From: Perognathus longimembris pacificus
Taxonomy: Eukaryota; Chordata; Mammalia; Rodentia; Heteromyidae
Direction: 5' to 3'
DNA: 64,000 nucleotides
Assembly (NCBI RefSeq): GCF_023159225.1
Contig: NC_063164.1
Span: 73,438,800 to 73,502,799, forward strand
The notes under the pieces were generated by a model, which was given only the letters and a program-made list of their open reading frames with translations, was not told where the DNA came from and did no database searches. Below are positions 13,062 through 23,907 of this stretch, piece by piece (within the stretch, counting starts at the first letter, position 1; each line of letters begins with the position of its first letter). Position numbers and translations under genes: made by a program.

Positions 13062-14131
13062 TGCTCTACATCACTGGCCATAAAAGAAATGCAAACCAAA
13101 ACAACATTGAGATTCCTCCTCACCCCAGTAAGAACGTCCATTATCAAGAAAACTAACAATAACAAATGTTGGAGGGGATGTGGCCAAAAGGGAATCTTAC
13201 TTCATTGTTGTTGGGAATGTAAACTTGTTCAGCCACTCTGTAAAGCAGTATGGAGATTCCTCAGAAGGCTAAACATAAGGCTCCCCTATGACCCAGCAGC
13301 CCCACTTTTGGGCATCTACCCAAAAGACTACAAACATGAATACACTAAAGCCACCCGAACAACAATGCTCATTGCAGGAAAATTTGTCATTGCCAAAATA
13401 TGCAATCAACCCAGATGCCCCTCAGTAGACGAGTGGATCAGGAAAACGTGGTACATGGACACAATGGAATTTTATGCCTCTATCAGAAAAAAATGACATT
13501 GCCCCATTCATAAGAAAATGGAACGACTTGGAAAAAATTATACTAAGTGTAGTGAGCCAGACCCAAAGAAACATGGACTCTATGGTTTCCCTCATAGGGA
13601 ATAATTAGCACAGGTTTAGGCTAGTCAAATCGGAGGATCACAAGAGCCCAATAGCTATACTCTTATGAACACATAAGATGATGCTAAGTGAAGTGAGCTC
13701 CATGTTATGGAACCGAGTGTTAAATCACTGTTGTAATTACTTTCAACATGCCATGTGAAACAGTAGCTTTTTTGTTGATGATCCTCTTGTATCCCCTTCT
13801 TGTTGTCCCGGTGCTACCACTGTATCTCATGTGAATACACTAGATACTGTATATACTGGTATTAGAACCAGGGAAGTGAAAGGGAATATCAAAATCGAGA
13901 GACAAAGGATAAAGAGACAAAGGACTCCAAAAGCAATACCTGCAAAAGCATTTGGTGTAAACCAAGTGAACTCCTTATGAGAGGAGAGGGAAAGGGGGAG
14001 GGAGGAGGGGAAAGTAAAGGAGAAGTACAAGTAATAATACAAGAAATGTACCCATGGCCTTATATATGAAACTATAACCCTTCTGTATATCACTTGGACA
14101 TTAAATAAGTAATTATTATTTTTAAAAAATA
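13062..14131 (+). mobile_element. 5'-truncated L1 copy C
   Basis: It starts inside ORF2 at the segment encoding [15 protein letters not shown]. It contains the Cys-rich C-terminus ([18 protein letters not shown], 13167-13220) and the 3'UTR with a G-rich tract at 13981-14009. It ends tattatttttaaaaaat. The C-terminal frame is open from 13089 to 13496, where one extra A in an A-run breaks it just before the usual end. No clear target-site duplication was found. Confidence 0.9.
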
Positions 14132-14462
14132 ATACTGAGAATATGTTTCTTTTTTATATTCATGACGTGACAACGTGTTATTCTTTTCATTCACTTGAAT
14201 TTCCTGTACTATTTTATGCTTCAAATAAATCCTACCAAGGATTTTCCTGATGTCCTTCTCCTATAGTCCCAAATTTTCAAAGTGCTTTAGAAAATTTTCC
14301 TTAATTATCATCATTGTATCTGTGGCTTCTCCAGATTCCCTTCTGGAATTTTTCCCACTGCTACATGATACCACTAATAATAAGAACTGAAAAATATGTA
14401 AATTAAAAAAAATTCCCAAGGCTATTATTTAACATGTAATATGAAATTGGGAGTTCAAAAAA

Positions 14463-14625
14463 GGTATTTTGAGCTGCACACAGTGGAGCAAGTATATAAT
14501 CCCAGCATCAGATTGTAGAGAAAGAGAATTTAGAGTTAGATGCCATTTTCTGCAACACAGTGAGTTCTAGGCCCACCAGGAATGAATAATGAGGCTCTGA
14601 TTTAACAATAATAAAAATAACAAAA
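14463..14625 (+). mobile_element. Degenerate 7SL-derived (B1-like) SINE
   Basis: The order is gctgcacacagtggagcaag, then tataatcccagcatcag, then tgagttctaggcccaccagg, then an A-rich end. This tracks the B1/Alu consensus with many substitutions. It has no clean target-site duplication. Confidence 0.55.
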
Positions 14626-14988
14626 TATGAGGTAGTTCCCCCCCCCATGGAATTAAAAGAAGATAAAGGAAAAAGCCCACTCCTGCTGGCATTAGCCTTC
14701 CTGCATACTGACTGGTATAAGGTCATCAGATCTGCTCCACTGCACTCTCACCACCATGAGGCTCTCTGCCTCACCAGAAGCACACAGCAAAAGGACTAAG
14801 CATTCCCACCAACAATAAAATAGGGTTCCCTTTTGGCCACATCTGCCCAACATTTCTTATTGTTAGTTTTCTTTTCTTTTTTTTTTTCTCAAATTTTTAT
14901 TATCAAACTGACGTACAGAGAGGTTACAGTATCATACGTTGGGCATTGGATACATTTCTTGTACTGTTTGTTGCCTTGTCCCTCATGC

Positions 14989-15027
14989 CCCCCTCCCTCC
15001 CCCCCTTTCCCTCCCCCCCCCCCCAAT
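14989..15027 (-). other. L1 3'UTR polypurine tract (possible G-quadruplex)
   Basis: On the plus strand this is a C-rich run (cccccctccctccccccc and so on), so the L1 RNA strand carries a G-rich purine tract. The same position is G-rich in copies A, C and D and in the tails near 44525 and 45300. G4-capable 3'UTR tracts are known in human and rodent L1s. Confidence 0.7.
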
Positions 15028-15395
15028 GTTCAGTTCACTTACACCAAACAGTTTTGCAAGTATCGCTTTTGTAGTTATTTCTCTTTTTTTACCCTGTGTC
15101 TCTCGAATTTGGTATTCCCTTTGAATTTCCTACTTCCAATACCAGTAAACACGGATTCCAATATACTCAGATAAGATTACAGAGATAGTGTAGGTACAAA
15201 CATAGGAAGGTGATACAAAACATCATCAATAATAGAAACTACACATACACATAGGACGTTGAAAGTAGTTATAACTGTGATATATCACTTGTTTCCATAT
15301 CATGGAGTTCATTTCACTTAGCATCATCTTATGTGTTTCTAAGGGTATAGCTATTGGGCCTTGTGATGCTCTGCTATGGCTTGCCTAAACCTGTA

Positions 15396-18300
15396 CTAAT
15401 TATTCCCAATAAGGGAGGCCATAGAGTCCATGTTTCTTTGGGTCTGGCTCACTTCACTTAGTATAACTTTTTCCAAGTCCTTCCATTTCCTTACAAATGG
15501 AACAATGTCATTCTTTCTGATAGAGGCATAAAATTCCATTGTGTAAATGTACCACATTTTCCTGATCCATTCATCTATGGAGGGGCATCTGGGTTGGTTC
15601 CAGCTTCTCGCTATGACAAATTGTGCTGCGATGAACATTGTTGTGCTGGTGGCATTACTGTGATTTTGTTTGTGGTCTTTTGGATAGATACCCAACAGTG
15701 GGGCTGCTGGGTCATAGGGGAGTTCTATATTGAGCCTTCTGAGGAATCTCCATACTGCTTGCCAGAGTGGCTGAAGCAGTTTACATTCCCACCAACAATG
15801 AAGTAGGGTTCCCTTTTGGCCACATCCCCTCCAACAATTGTTATTATTAGTTTTTTGATATATGACATTCTTGCTGGGGTGAGATGGAATCTCAATGTTG
15901 TTTTGATTTGCATTTCCTTTATGGCCAGTGATGTAGAGCATTTTTTCATATGTCTATTGGCCATTCTCATTTCCTCATCAGAGAAGTTTCTTTGTAAGTC
16001 TTTAGCCCACTTGATGAGGGGGCTGTTGGTTCTTTGCAGTTTTGTTTTGGAAGAAGGTAATTTTTTTAGTTCTGCATATATTTTAGAGATGAGGCCTTTG
16101 TCTGTTGAATGTCCGGTAAAGATCTTCTCCCAGTCTGTGGGCTTTCTGTTTATCTTGAGAGCTATGTCCTTTGCCGTGCAGAAGCTCTGGAGTTTGATGC
16201 AATCCCATTTGTCCAACCTTTCTTTGATTTGTAGCCTTTCAGGGTCTTTGTTAAGGAAGTTCTGTCCTTTGCCAAGGAGCCCAAGTGTTTCTCCTACTCC
16301 TTCCTTTAGTGTCTTCAGGGTGCCTATTTTGATTTCAAGGTCTTTAATCCATTTGGAATTGATTTTGGTGCAGGGTGATATATAAGGATCTAGTTTTAGT
16401 TTGTTGCATGTGTTGAGCCAGTTTTGCCAGCACCACTTGTTAAAGAGGCTATCTTTCTTCCATACTATTGTTTTAGCTCCTTTATCAAAGTTTAAGTAGG
16501 CATAGTTCTGTGGGTTTAATTCTGGGTCTTCAATTCTGTTCCATTGGTCTTCAGGCCTGTTCCGGTGCCAATACCAAGCTGTTTTTATTACTATAGCTTT
16601 ATAATACAGCTTGAAGTTGGGTATTGTAATTCCTCCAGCACTGTTCTTTCTGCTTAGGATTGTTTTTGCTATTCTAGGTCTTTTATTGTTCCATATGAAT
16701 TTCTGGATTGCTTCCTCTATTTCATTAAAGAATAGTGTTGGGATATTAATGGGTATTGCATTGAATTTGTAGATAGCCATTGGCAATATTGCCATTTTGA
16801 TTATATTAATCCTCCCAATCCAGGAGCATGGGAGGTTTTTCCATTTTCTTAGTTCTGACTTAATTTCATTTTTCAAGCTTTTAAAGTTCTCATCAAAGAG
16901 GTCTTTCACTTCTTTGGTTAAGGTTGTTGCTAGGTATTTTATGTTTTTGGGGGCTATTGCAAAAGGAGTTGCTTTCCTGATTTCAGCCTCGGTCTTCGGG
17001 TTGTTAGCATAGAGAAAGGCCGTTGATTTTTGAAGGTTTATTTTATATCCTGCAACTTTGCCAAAGTTTTGGATCAGCTCTATTAGCTTGGGGGTAGAGT
17101 CTATGGGATTCTTTAGGTATAGGATCATGTCATCTGCGAAGAGAGAAAGTTTAACTTCATCTTTTCCTATTTGGATCCCCTTTATATTCTCTTCTTGCCT
17201 AATTGCTCTGGCTAGGAATTCTAGTACTATGTTGAAGAGCAGGGGAGAGAGTGGACATCCCTGCCTTGTTCCTGATTTTAAAGGGAATGTCTTTAGTTTT
17301 TCACCATTTAGAGTTATGCTTGCTGTTGGTTTGTCATAAACTGCCTTGATTATATTCAGGAATGTTCCCTGGAATCCCAGTTTTTCCAGGGCTTTTAGCA
17401 TAAATGGGTGCTGGATTTTATCGAACGCTTTTTCCGCATCCAGCGATAAAACCATGTGGTTCTTTACCTTGCTCCGGTTGATGTGGTGGATTACATTAAT
17501 TGACTTGCGTATATTAAACCAGCTTTGCATCCCTGCGATGAATCCAGTTTGATCGTGGTGTATGATTTTTTTGATGACTTGTTGAAGTCGATTGGCCAGA
17601 ATTTTGTTGAGAATTTTTGCATCTATGTTCATCAGGGAGATTGGTCTGTAGTCCTCTTTCCGTGATGAGTCTCTGCCTGGTTGTGGGATGAGGGTTATAC
17701 TGGCTTCATAAAATGAGTCTGGCAGTGAACGTTCTCTTTCAATTTCATTGAAGAGTTTGAGAAATATTGGAGTGAGTTCTGTTTTGAAGGCCTTGTAGAA
17801 TTCTGCGGTGAATCCATCTGGACCTGGGCTTTTCTTGTATGGGAGATCATTTATTGCTGTTTCTATTTCGATACTGGATATGGGTCTGTTTAGAAGGTTT
17901 AAGTCTTCATAGTTGAGTTTGGGGGTATCAATTTTTTCTAGGAAATCATCCATTTCTTCCAAGTTCTCAAATTTGTTGGCATAAAGGTTTGCAAAATAGT
18001 CCCTTATTATTTTCTGAATTTCGGTTATTTCTGTGGTGATGCTACCTGTTTCATCTCTTATCTTGTTTATTTGAGTGTGCTGCCTTCATTCTTTGGTCAG
18101 GTTTGCCAGGGGTCTGTCTATCTTGTTGATTTTTTCAAAGAACCAACTCTTTGTTTTGTTGAATCTTTCGATGGTTTTTTTCGTCTCTAATTGATTTAAT
18201 TCTGATTTGATTTTAATGATTCGCTTCCGTCTATTGACTTGGGGTTTGGCTTGCTGTTCTCTCTCCAGAAAATTAAGGTGCTTCCTTAAATTACTGAGTT

Positions 18301-19237
18301 GCTGTTTCTCCAGTTTGTTGATGTATGTACTCAGAGATATAAATTTTCCTCTGAGTACTGCCTTTGCTGTGTCCCAAAGGAGCTGGTACTTTGTGCCCTC
18401 AACTTGGTTGAAGTCCATAAACCTTTGAATTTCTATTTTAATTTCTTCAATGATCCACTGATGGTTCAGCAGTGTGTTCTTTAGTCTCCATGAATTGTGG
18501 GATTTTCTGTGGTGGCTGAATGAGTTGAGCTCTAATTTTATTCCATTGTGGTCTGAAAGAATGCAGGGAATGATTTTGATACTTCTGAATTTGTACAGAT
18601 TTTCTTTGTGCCCTAAGATGTGATCTATTTTGGAGAATGTTCCGTGTGCTGCCGAAAAGAATGTGTATTCTGTCCTTGCTGGGTGGAATATTCTGTAGAT
18701 GTCGATTAAGTCCAGTTGGTCTATGCAATTGTTTAGTTCTGTGGTTTCTTTGTTCAGTTTTTGGCGTGTTGATCTGTCCAGAGGTGATAGTGGAGTGTTA
18801 AAGTCCCCCACTATCATTGTGTTTGGGTCTATGAATGTTTTTAGAGCCAGTAGTGTTTGTTTGATGAAGTTGGGTGCTCCTGCATTTGGCGTGTAGATAT
18901 TTAGGATGGTTATTTCTTCCTGTTGGAGAGATCCTTTTACTAGTATGTAGTAACCTTCTTTGTCTCTTCTCACCTTTTTTAATTTGAAGTCAATTTTGTC
19001 TGATACTAGGATTGCAACTCCAGCCTGCTTATGGGGGCCATTTGCTTGATAGATTTGTTTCCAGCCTTTCACTTTTAGAAGATGTTTACTTTTGCTGGAT
19101 AGATGTGTCTCTTGGAGGCAGCAGAAAGATGGATCTCGATTTTTGATCCAAGTTATGAGCCTATGTCGTTTGATTGGAGAATTAAGTCCATTAATGTTGA
19201 CAGTTAGGATTGAGAGGTGATCGTTTGTTCCTTTCAT
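15396..19237 (-). pseudogene. L1 ORF2 of copy E, two lesions
   Basis: ORF2p makes the first-strand nick and reverse transcribes L1 RNA. I take the ATG at 19237 (MKGTND) as the start. The open frame begins two codons earlier only if a GTG is allowed. The endonuclease domain (about residues 1-240) shows VNINGLN, QETH, GDFNTPLSP and SDHNG. The RT domain carries [15 protein letters not shown] and FADDMILYL (near 17130-17160). The C-terminus has the C-x3-C-x7-H-x4-C motif ([18 protein letters not shown]). There are two lesions. One is a TGA at 18088-18086, where other copies support a CGA arginine codon, so a CpG transition. The other is a 1-nt loss in the T-run at 15851-15856 relative to paralogues. 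Otherwise the frame is open over about 1,280 codons. Confidence 0.93.
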
Positions 19238-19289
19238 TATCACTATCTTGTTTAAAGCTGTGTCTTCCCATTTCTTGATCTCGTGTTTA

Positions 19290-20411
19290 CTAATTAGGGT
19301 TCATTTCTCTGTCTGTGTTGGGATCTTGATTATTTTCCCTGTATAGTACATCTTTAAGGATTTTGTGTAAAGCTGTTTTTGTGGAGATATATTGTTTCAG
19401 TTTTTCCTTATTGTGGAAGACTTTTTTTTGACCTTCGGCTATGAAGGAGAGTTTGGCTGGGTACAGAATTCTTGGTTGGTAGTTATTTTTATTTAGAGTT
19501 TGGTATACTTCATTCCAGGCTCTCCTTGCTTTCATGGTCTCTGCTGAGAAGTCTGGGGTAATTCTGATTGCTTTTCCTTTATATGTGATTGTTTTCTTTG
19601 CCCTAACAGCTTTGAGTATTTTTTCCTTGCACTCTGCTGAAGCTGTTTTGATCACAATGTGTCGGTGGGATGTCCTATTCTGGTCTGGTCGATTTGGGGT
19701 TCTAAATGCTTCTTGTATCTGTATAGGCCTTTCCTTCTGGATGTTTGGGAAGTTCTCAGCTAATATTCTGTTAAATAGGTTGCCTATCCCATTAATCTCT
19801 TTCTCCAAGTTTTCCTCAATACCTATTATCCTTAAATTGGGCTTCCTGATCGTGTCTTGAATCTCCTGTAGCGATCTGTTTTGTTGCTTGGACTGGATTT
19901 GTATTGATTTTTGATCTTTCTCCATAGAATCTAAGGAATCTTCAGCTCCTGAGATTCGATCCTCTGCTTCAGTTAGTCGGGACTGTAGGCTAGCTACTTG
20001 ATTTCGAATCTCTTTTCCTTCTGACTGGTCTTTCCTGATGATTTCCATGTCATTTCTTAGGTCCTGTATGGACTTCTTTACTTCATTAACTTCATTACTT
20101 TGGTTTTGAGTGTTGTCTCTCAAATCTTTAAGTTGGGTAGCTATCTTTTCATTTGACTCTTGAAGCTCACTTATCTTTCTATTTGTGGATGCCATGAAAT
20201 TCTCCATTAATTTTTGCTTTGCCTCCTCACGCTCTAACATAATTGACTGAAGAGATGCAAACTTTTCATTTATCATGTTTATCAGTAAACTTTTTAGAGC
20301 ATTTTGTGGGTTTTCTTCTATGTTTTTGATTGACTGCTCTGCCTCCTGCTTGTTTTGAGTGGGGGATAAGACTTCATTATTTGCCATCTTTCTTGTGTTT
20401 CTTCTGCCCAT
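19290..20411 (-). CDS. L1 ORF1 of copy E, intact
   Basis: L1 ORF1p is the RNA-binding and chaperone component of the L1 ribonucleoprotein. The ATG at 20411 (MGRRNTRKMANN) gives 373 residues, in the usual ORF1p size range. An open frame extends 13 codons further upstream without another ATG. The first half is charged and heptad-like (coiled coil, roughly residues 40-195). It is followed by the RRM-like core with PNLRIIGIEENLEKE, TPNRPDQNRTSHRHIVIKT, and the C-terminal ITPDFSAETMKARRAW and YPAKLSFIAEG segments. The stop is about 50 bp upstream of the ORF2 ATG, the normal bicistronic spacing. No lesion is visible. The ORF is complete, but whether it is expressed is unknown. Confidence 0.93.
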   Translation of the reverse strand: MGRRNTRKMANNEVLSPTQNKQEAEQSIKNIEENPQNALKSLLINMINEKFASLQSIMLEREEAKQKLMENFMASTNRKISELQESNEKIATQLKDLRDNTQNQSNEVNEVKKSIQDLRNDMEIIRKDQSEGKEIRNQVASLQSRLTEAEDRISGAEDSLDSMEKDQKSIQIQSKQQNRSLQEIQDTIRKPNLRIIGIEENLEKEINGIGNLFNRILAENFPNIQKERPIQIQEAFRTPNRPDQNRTSHRHIVIKTASAECKEKILKAVRAKKTITYKGKAIRITPDFSAETMKARRAWNEVYQTLNKNNYQPRILYPAKLSFIAEGQKKVFHNKEKLKQYISTKTALHKILKDVLYRENNQDPNTDREMNPN

Positions 20412-22608
20412 TTGAATTGGGAATGCTAGTCTACCAGCACCTGTGAGCACTGTTTAAGGCCCAAAGCAGCCCTTACCAAGCACTGTTGTGTAAATCTTAC
20501 AATTTCACAATTATATACAGATAACTTGTATACCTGTCTACAAAGTTAGATTTGGTGTTGCTAAAGAATACAATTTCAATATAACATCCGATCTTGGGCC
20601 CTGTATTCAGTAGTTACTTATTTACTGTTACAACCCTATATGCAATTCTTGTTTTTATATTAAGTTCTTTTAGGACTGGCTTTCTCTATGAACCCCTTTG
20701 ATTCACTCGTATTAAGCTGGGATACCCTCTATCCAATAACCAGGAGACAATGGAACCTGGAGGTCCAGGCAGTAAGTCAGGAGGGTAAGTTGGAGGTAGT
20801 AAAGAGAACAGAGTAAAGTGTATGGGGGGGGTGATTTTGGTTTAGTTTCAGTGACGTGGAAATGTGGAGAAGAGTAGAGTCAGTAGAAAGAACATTGATA
20901 AAATGACAGACACTGGAGAGTTAGGAGAAAAGGGTATAGGTGTTATTTATAGGAAAGTAATTTTTAAAGGAAGAGGACGCGGGCTGGGGATATAGCCTAG
21001 TGGCAAGAGTGCCTGCCTCGGTATACCCGAGGCCCTAGGTTTGATTCCCCAGTACCACATATACAGAAGACGGCCAGAAGCGGCGCTGTGGCTCAAGTGG
21101 CAGAGTGCTAGCCTTGAGCGGGAAGAAGCCAGGGACAGTGCTTAGGCCCTGAGTCCAAGGCCCAGGACTGGCCAAAAAAATAAAAAAAATAAAAATAAAA
21201 AAAAAAAAAGGAAGAGGACCCAACAAGAGAAATGAAGTAAAAATACTGGAAGACAGATACACAAAACAGAGAAAAATTATTTAAAAAGGAAGCATAAGTA
21301 AATAAAAAGGAAAATAACAGAAAAGGAACAACCCAAACAAATAAACAAACACAAAAAAAACTTGATCAAACAAACCAGTAAAAATGGAAAACAACCAAAA
21401 AACCAACAAACCAGAAAAACAAAACAAAACAAAAAAAAAAAAAACAGCCAATGATGTTTCAGGTGTGAAAAAATTAAAAAGAAAATTTAAAAGAAAAGTT
21501 TAAAAAAAAATGTTTGAAAAGAAAAAGAAACCAGTCACTGGTTTCCCTGCAATGGACTGCAGTCTATTTTCCTGGTTGGCTGGTTTGACTTGATTTCAGT
21601 TGGCAAGGGGTGGTTCTGTTCTGACCTTCTCCCCTGTTGGTGCAATCGTGGGTCTCTGAGGTTCGCAGAGCTTGCAGGCAGGCCTTGGGCATCCTCTGTC
21701 GATGGGGACGTGAGCAGTCTCAGGAACTGTGGCTCCTCTGTCTGCTGTGGGGCAGCTGCCTTTGATGCCTGGACTTGACTAGGCTGTGGACTCAGCAGAG
21801 CGGGACGCCTCTGGCCTGTTTTGCTCCGCTGAGAGTTGCTTGCCTGAGGGAGGCGGCCTCCTTGGCATAGGTGGGTATGGTATGCAGCTCCGTTTTGGGC
21901 TGGGAATTAGGTTCCTCTGTGACGGGACCGTTTAGCTGTCCCTGGAACTGTTTGTTCCTCCGTCTGTTGTTTCCGTGCCCCGGGTAGCTGCTCGCAGCTT
22001 TTGCTTTAAGTTTAGAAGTTCCGGCGGGCAGGGCGGGGCACCTCTGGCTAAGCCCTGGACTCACCTCCCGCCAGGGCAGGAGTTGGTTCTCACTGATTCC
22101 GCCCCTCCTGCCCTTTTCAAAGATGGCTTTTTTGACCTCGCTTTCCCCAGGCCCGCTTCAGTTCCAGTCTGGTCTGACCCTATGCCAGTGGCAAAGATGG
22201 CGATTTGCTCTGGCGGTGGGGACAGGGATGCCTTCCAGAAGCTGGACTGTGGGCACAAGTGAGGATAACTTTTGGGGGTACTCACGCTGTCTCTGCGATG
22301 TCAGGTCCTCCGTGCTCGGCTGCCGTCTGCAGTATTTCTCGCTTTAGCTGAGCGGAGTGCTGGGGGCTGTGCCCGGCACTGTGCCGGAGTCGGCGCTGGC
22401 GCCGCGGCGGGACACAGCCCGGAGCTCAAAACTGTGTTTTCAGACCAGCAAAGTCGATTTTTCCTTCCTGTAGAGAATCCCTGTACTGTTAGAACTTACT
22501 TTGGCTGTCTTTCTCGGAGAAACAGTTTCTATGAGGTGAGAAAACTACGATATCGGAGGGAGCTCTGCAGGGCACAGCCGCTCTTCCGCCGTCTTCAAGC
22601 TACTTCTC
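20412..22608 (-). promoter_or_regulatory. L1 copy E 5'UTR/promoter region
   Basis: This sequence lies between the ORF1 ATG and the 5' target-site duplication, so it should hold the internal promoter. The 5' two-thirds (about 21560-22608) is GC- and CpG-rich. A segment at 21236-21540 is extremely A-rich on plus (T-rich on the L1 strand). The extreme 5' end on the L1 strand reads cttgaagacggcgg, similar to but not identical with a YY1 site. Two plus-strand copies of aagatggc (near 22122 and 22196) are antisense YY1-like motifs. A SINE (20979-21206) is inserted. Confidence 0.75.
20979..21206 (+). mobile_element. Dimeric ID-like SINE inside the L1 5'UTR
   Basis: Both halves are complete with retained CpGs (gaagacggccagaagcggcg), so this is a young-subfamily copy. 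The tail is an A-run interspersed with T. aaaggaagaggac at 20966-20978 and 21207-21219 is a perfect 13-bp target-site duplication. The matching place in the other L1 5'UTR copy, near 55700, has no SINE and so serves as an empty site. Confidence 0.97.
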
Positions 22609-23907
22609 TGTTAGTTTTCTTAATCATGGAAATTCTTACTGGGGTGAGGTAGAATTTCAATGTTGTTTTGATTTTCATTTCTTTTATAGCCAGTGATATA
22701 GAACACTTTTTCATGTGTCTCTTGGGCATTCTCATTTCCTCTTCAGAGAAGTCTCTTTTTAAGTCTTTAACCCAATTGTTGAGGGGGCCATTGGTTCTTT
22801 GAGGTTTTGTTTTGGAGGAATTTAATTTTTTTTTTAATTCTGCATATATTTTAGATATGAGACCTTTGTCCGTTGTAAGGCTGGTAAAAGAACTTCTCCC
22901 AATCTGTGCGCTTTCTGTTTATCTTGCAAGCTATGTCATTTGCCCTGAAGAAGCTCTGCAGTTTGATGTAGTACCATTTGTTCAACCTTTCTTGATTTTT
23001 CAGTCACTCTGGAAAGCAGTATGGAGACTCCTCAGAAGGCTAAACATAGAACACCCTTATGACCCAGAAGCACCACTTTTGGGTATCTACCCAAAAAATT
23101 ACAAACAAGAACACACTAAGGCCACCAGCACAACAATGTTCATCACAGCACAATTTGTCATTGCTACAATATGGAACCAACCCAATTGCCCCTAAATAGA
23201 TGACTGAATCAGGAAAATGTGGTACATGTACACAATGGAATTTCATATCTCTATCAGAAAGAATGACATTGCCCCATTCATAAGAAAATGGAATGACTTG
23301 GAAAAAATTATACTAAGTGAAGTGAGCCAGACCCAAAGAAACATGGACTCTATGGTCTCCCTCATAGGGAATAATTAGCACAGGTTTAGGCTAGTCACAG
23401 CAGAGGATCACAAGAGCCCAATAGCTATACCCTTATGAACACATAAGATGATGCTAAGTGAAGTGAACTCCATGTTATGGAAATGAGTGTTATATCACCA
23501 TTGTAATTACTTTCAACATGCCATGTGAAACTGTAGCTTTTATTGTTGATGATCCTCTTGCATCCCCTTCTTGTGGTTGTTCCTGTGATATTAGTGTATC
23601 TCATCTGAGTACCCTGCATACTGTATATACTTGTATTAGAACCAGGGAAGTGAAAGGGAATATCAAAATCGAGAGACAATGGATTAAAATACAAAGGACT
23701 TTGAAAGCAATACCAGGAAAAGCATTTGATGTAAACCAAATGAACAACTCATGTGGCGAGAGGGAGAAGGGGACAGGGGAGGGGGGAGTGAGGGAAGAGT
23801 ACAAGAAATAGTACAAGAAATGTACCCACTGCCTTATGTATGAAACTGTAACCCCTCTGCACATTGCTTTGAAAATAAATAATTATTTTAAAAAAAGGAA
23901 CTAAGCA

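Larger units (their letters stand above)
14874..22608 (-). mobile_element. Young full-length L1 copy E
   Basis: This is a full-length minus-strand L1: T-run (A-tail) at the left, 3'UTR to 15395, ORF2 19237-15396, ORF1 20411-19290, and a 5'UTR of about 2.2 kb to 22608. The perfect 13-bp duplication tgttagttttctt flanks it at 14861-14873 and 22609-22621. The right target edge reads ttctt/aa, close to the L1 endonuclease preference TTTT/AA. ORF1 is fully open. ORF2 has one nonsense codon and one 1-nt deletion. This is the youngest-looking L1 in the window. A SINE interrupts its 5'UTR. Confidence 0.96.
14789..23907 (+). mobile_element. 5'-inverted old L1 copy D, split by L1 copy E
   Basis: The outer target-site duplications are aaaaggactaagca (14789-14802) and aaaaggaactaagca (23893-23907), differing by one base. 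Inside, ORF2 lies inverted (minus) at 14803-14873 and continues at 22622-23000. The 3' part then runs on plus from 23001 (cagtcactctggaaagc) through the Cys-rich-distal ORF2 end and 3'UTR to an A-run near 23892. The inverted segment ends in ORF2 almost exactly where the direct segment begins, as expected from twin priming. The 14874-22608 interval is the younger L1 E. Confidence 0.9.

Noticed and set aside
15816..16385. 189-codon plus-strand frame across L1 ORF2
   Set aside because: It is the antisense shadow of L1 copy E ORF2. The same antisense frame recurs in other copies simply because the sense protein is conserved.
21236..21540. A-rich stretch, considered as the tail of a separate retroposon
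   Set aside because: The same A-rich segment is present at the equivalent place in L1 copy F (55680-55950), so it is part of the L1 5'UTR.
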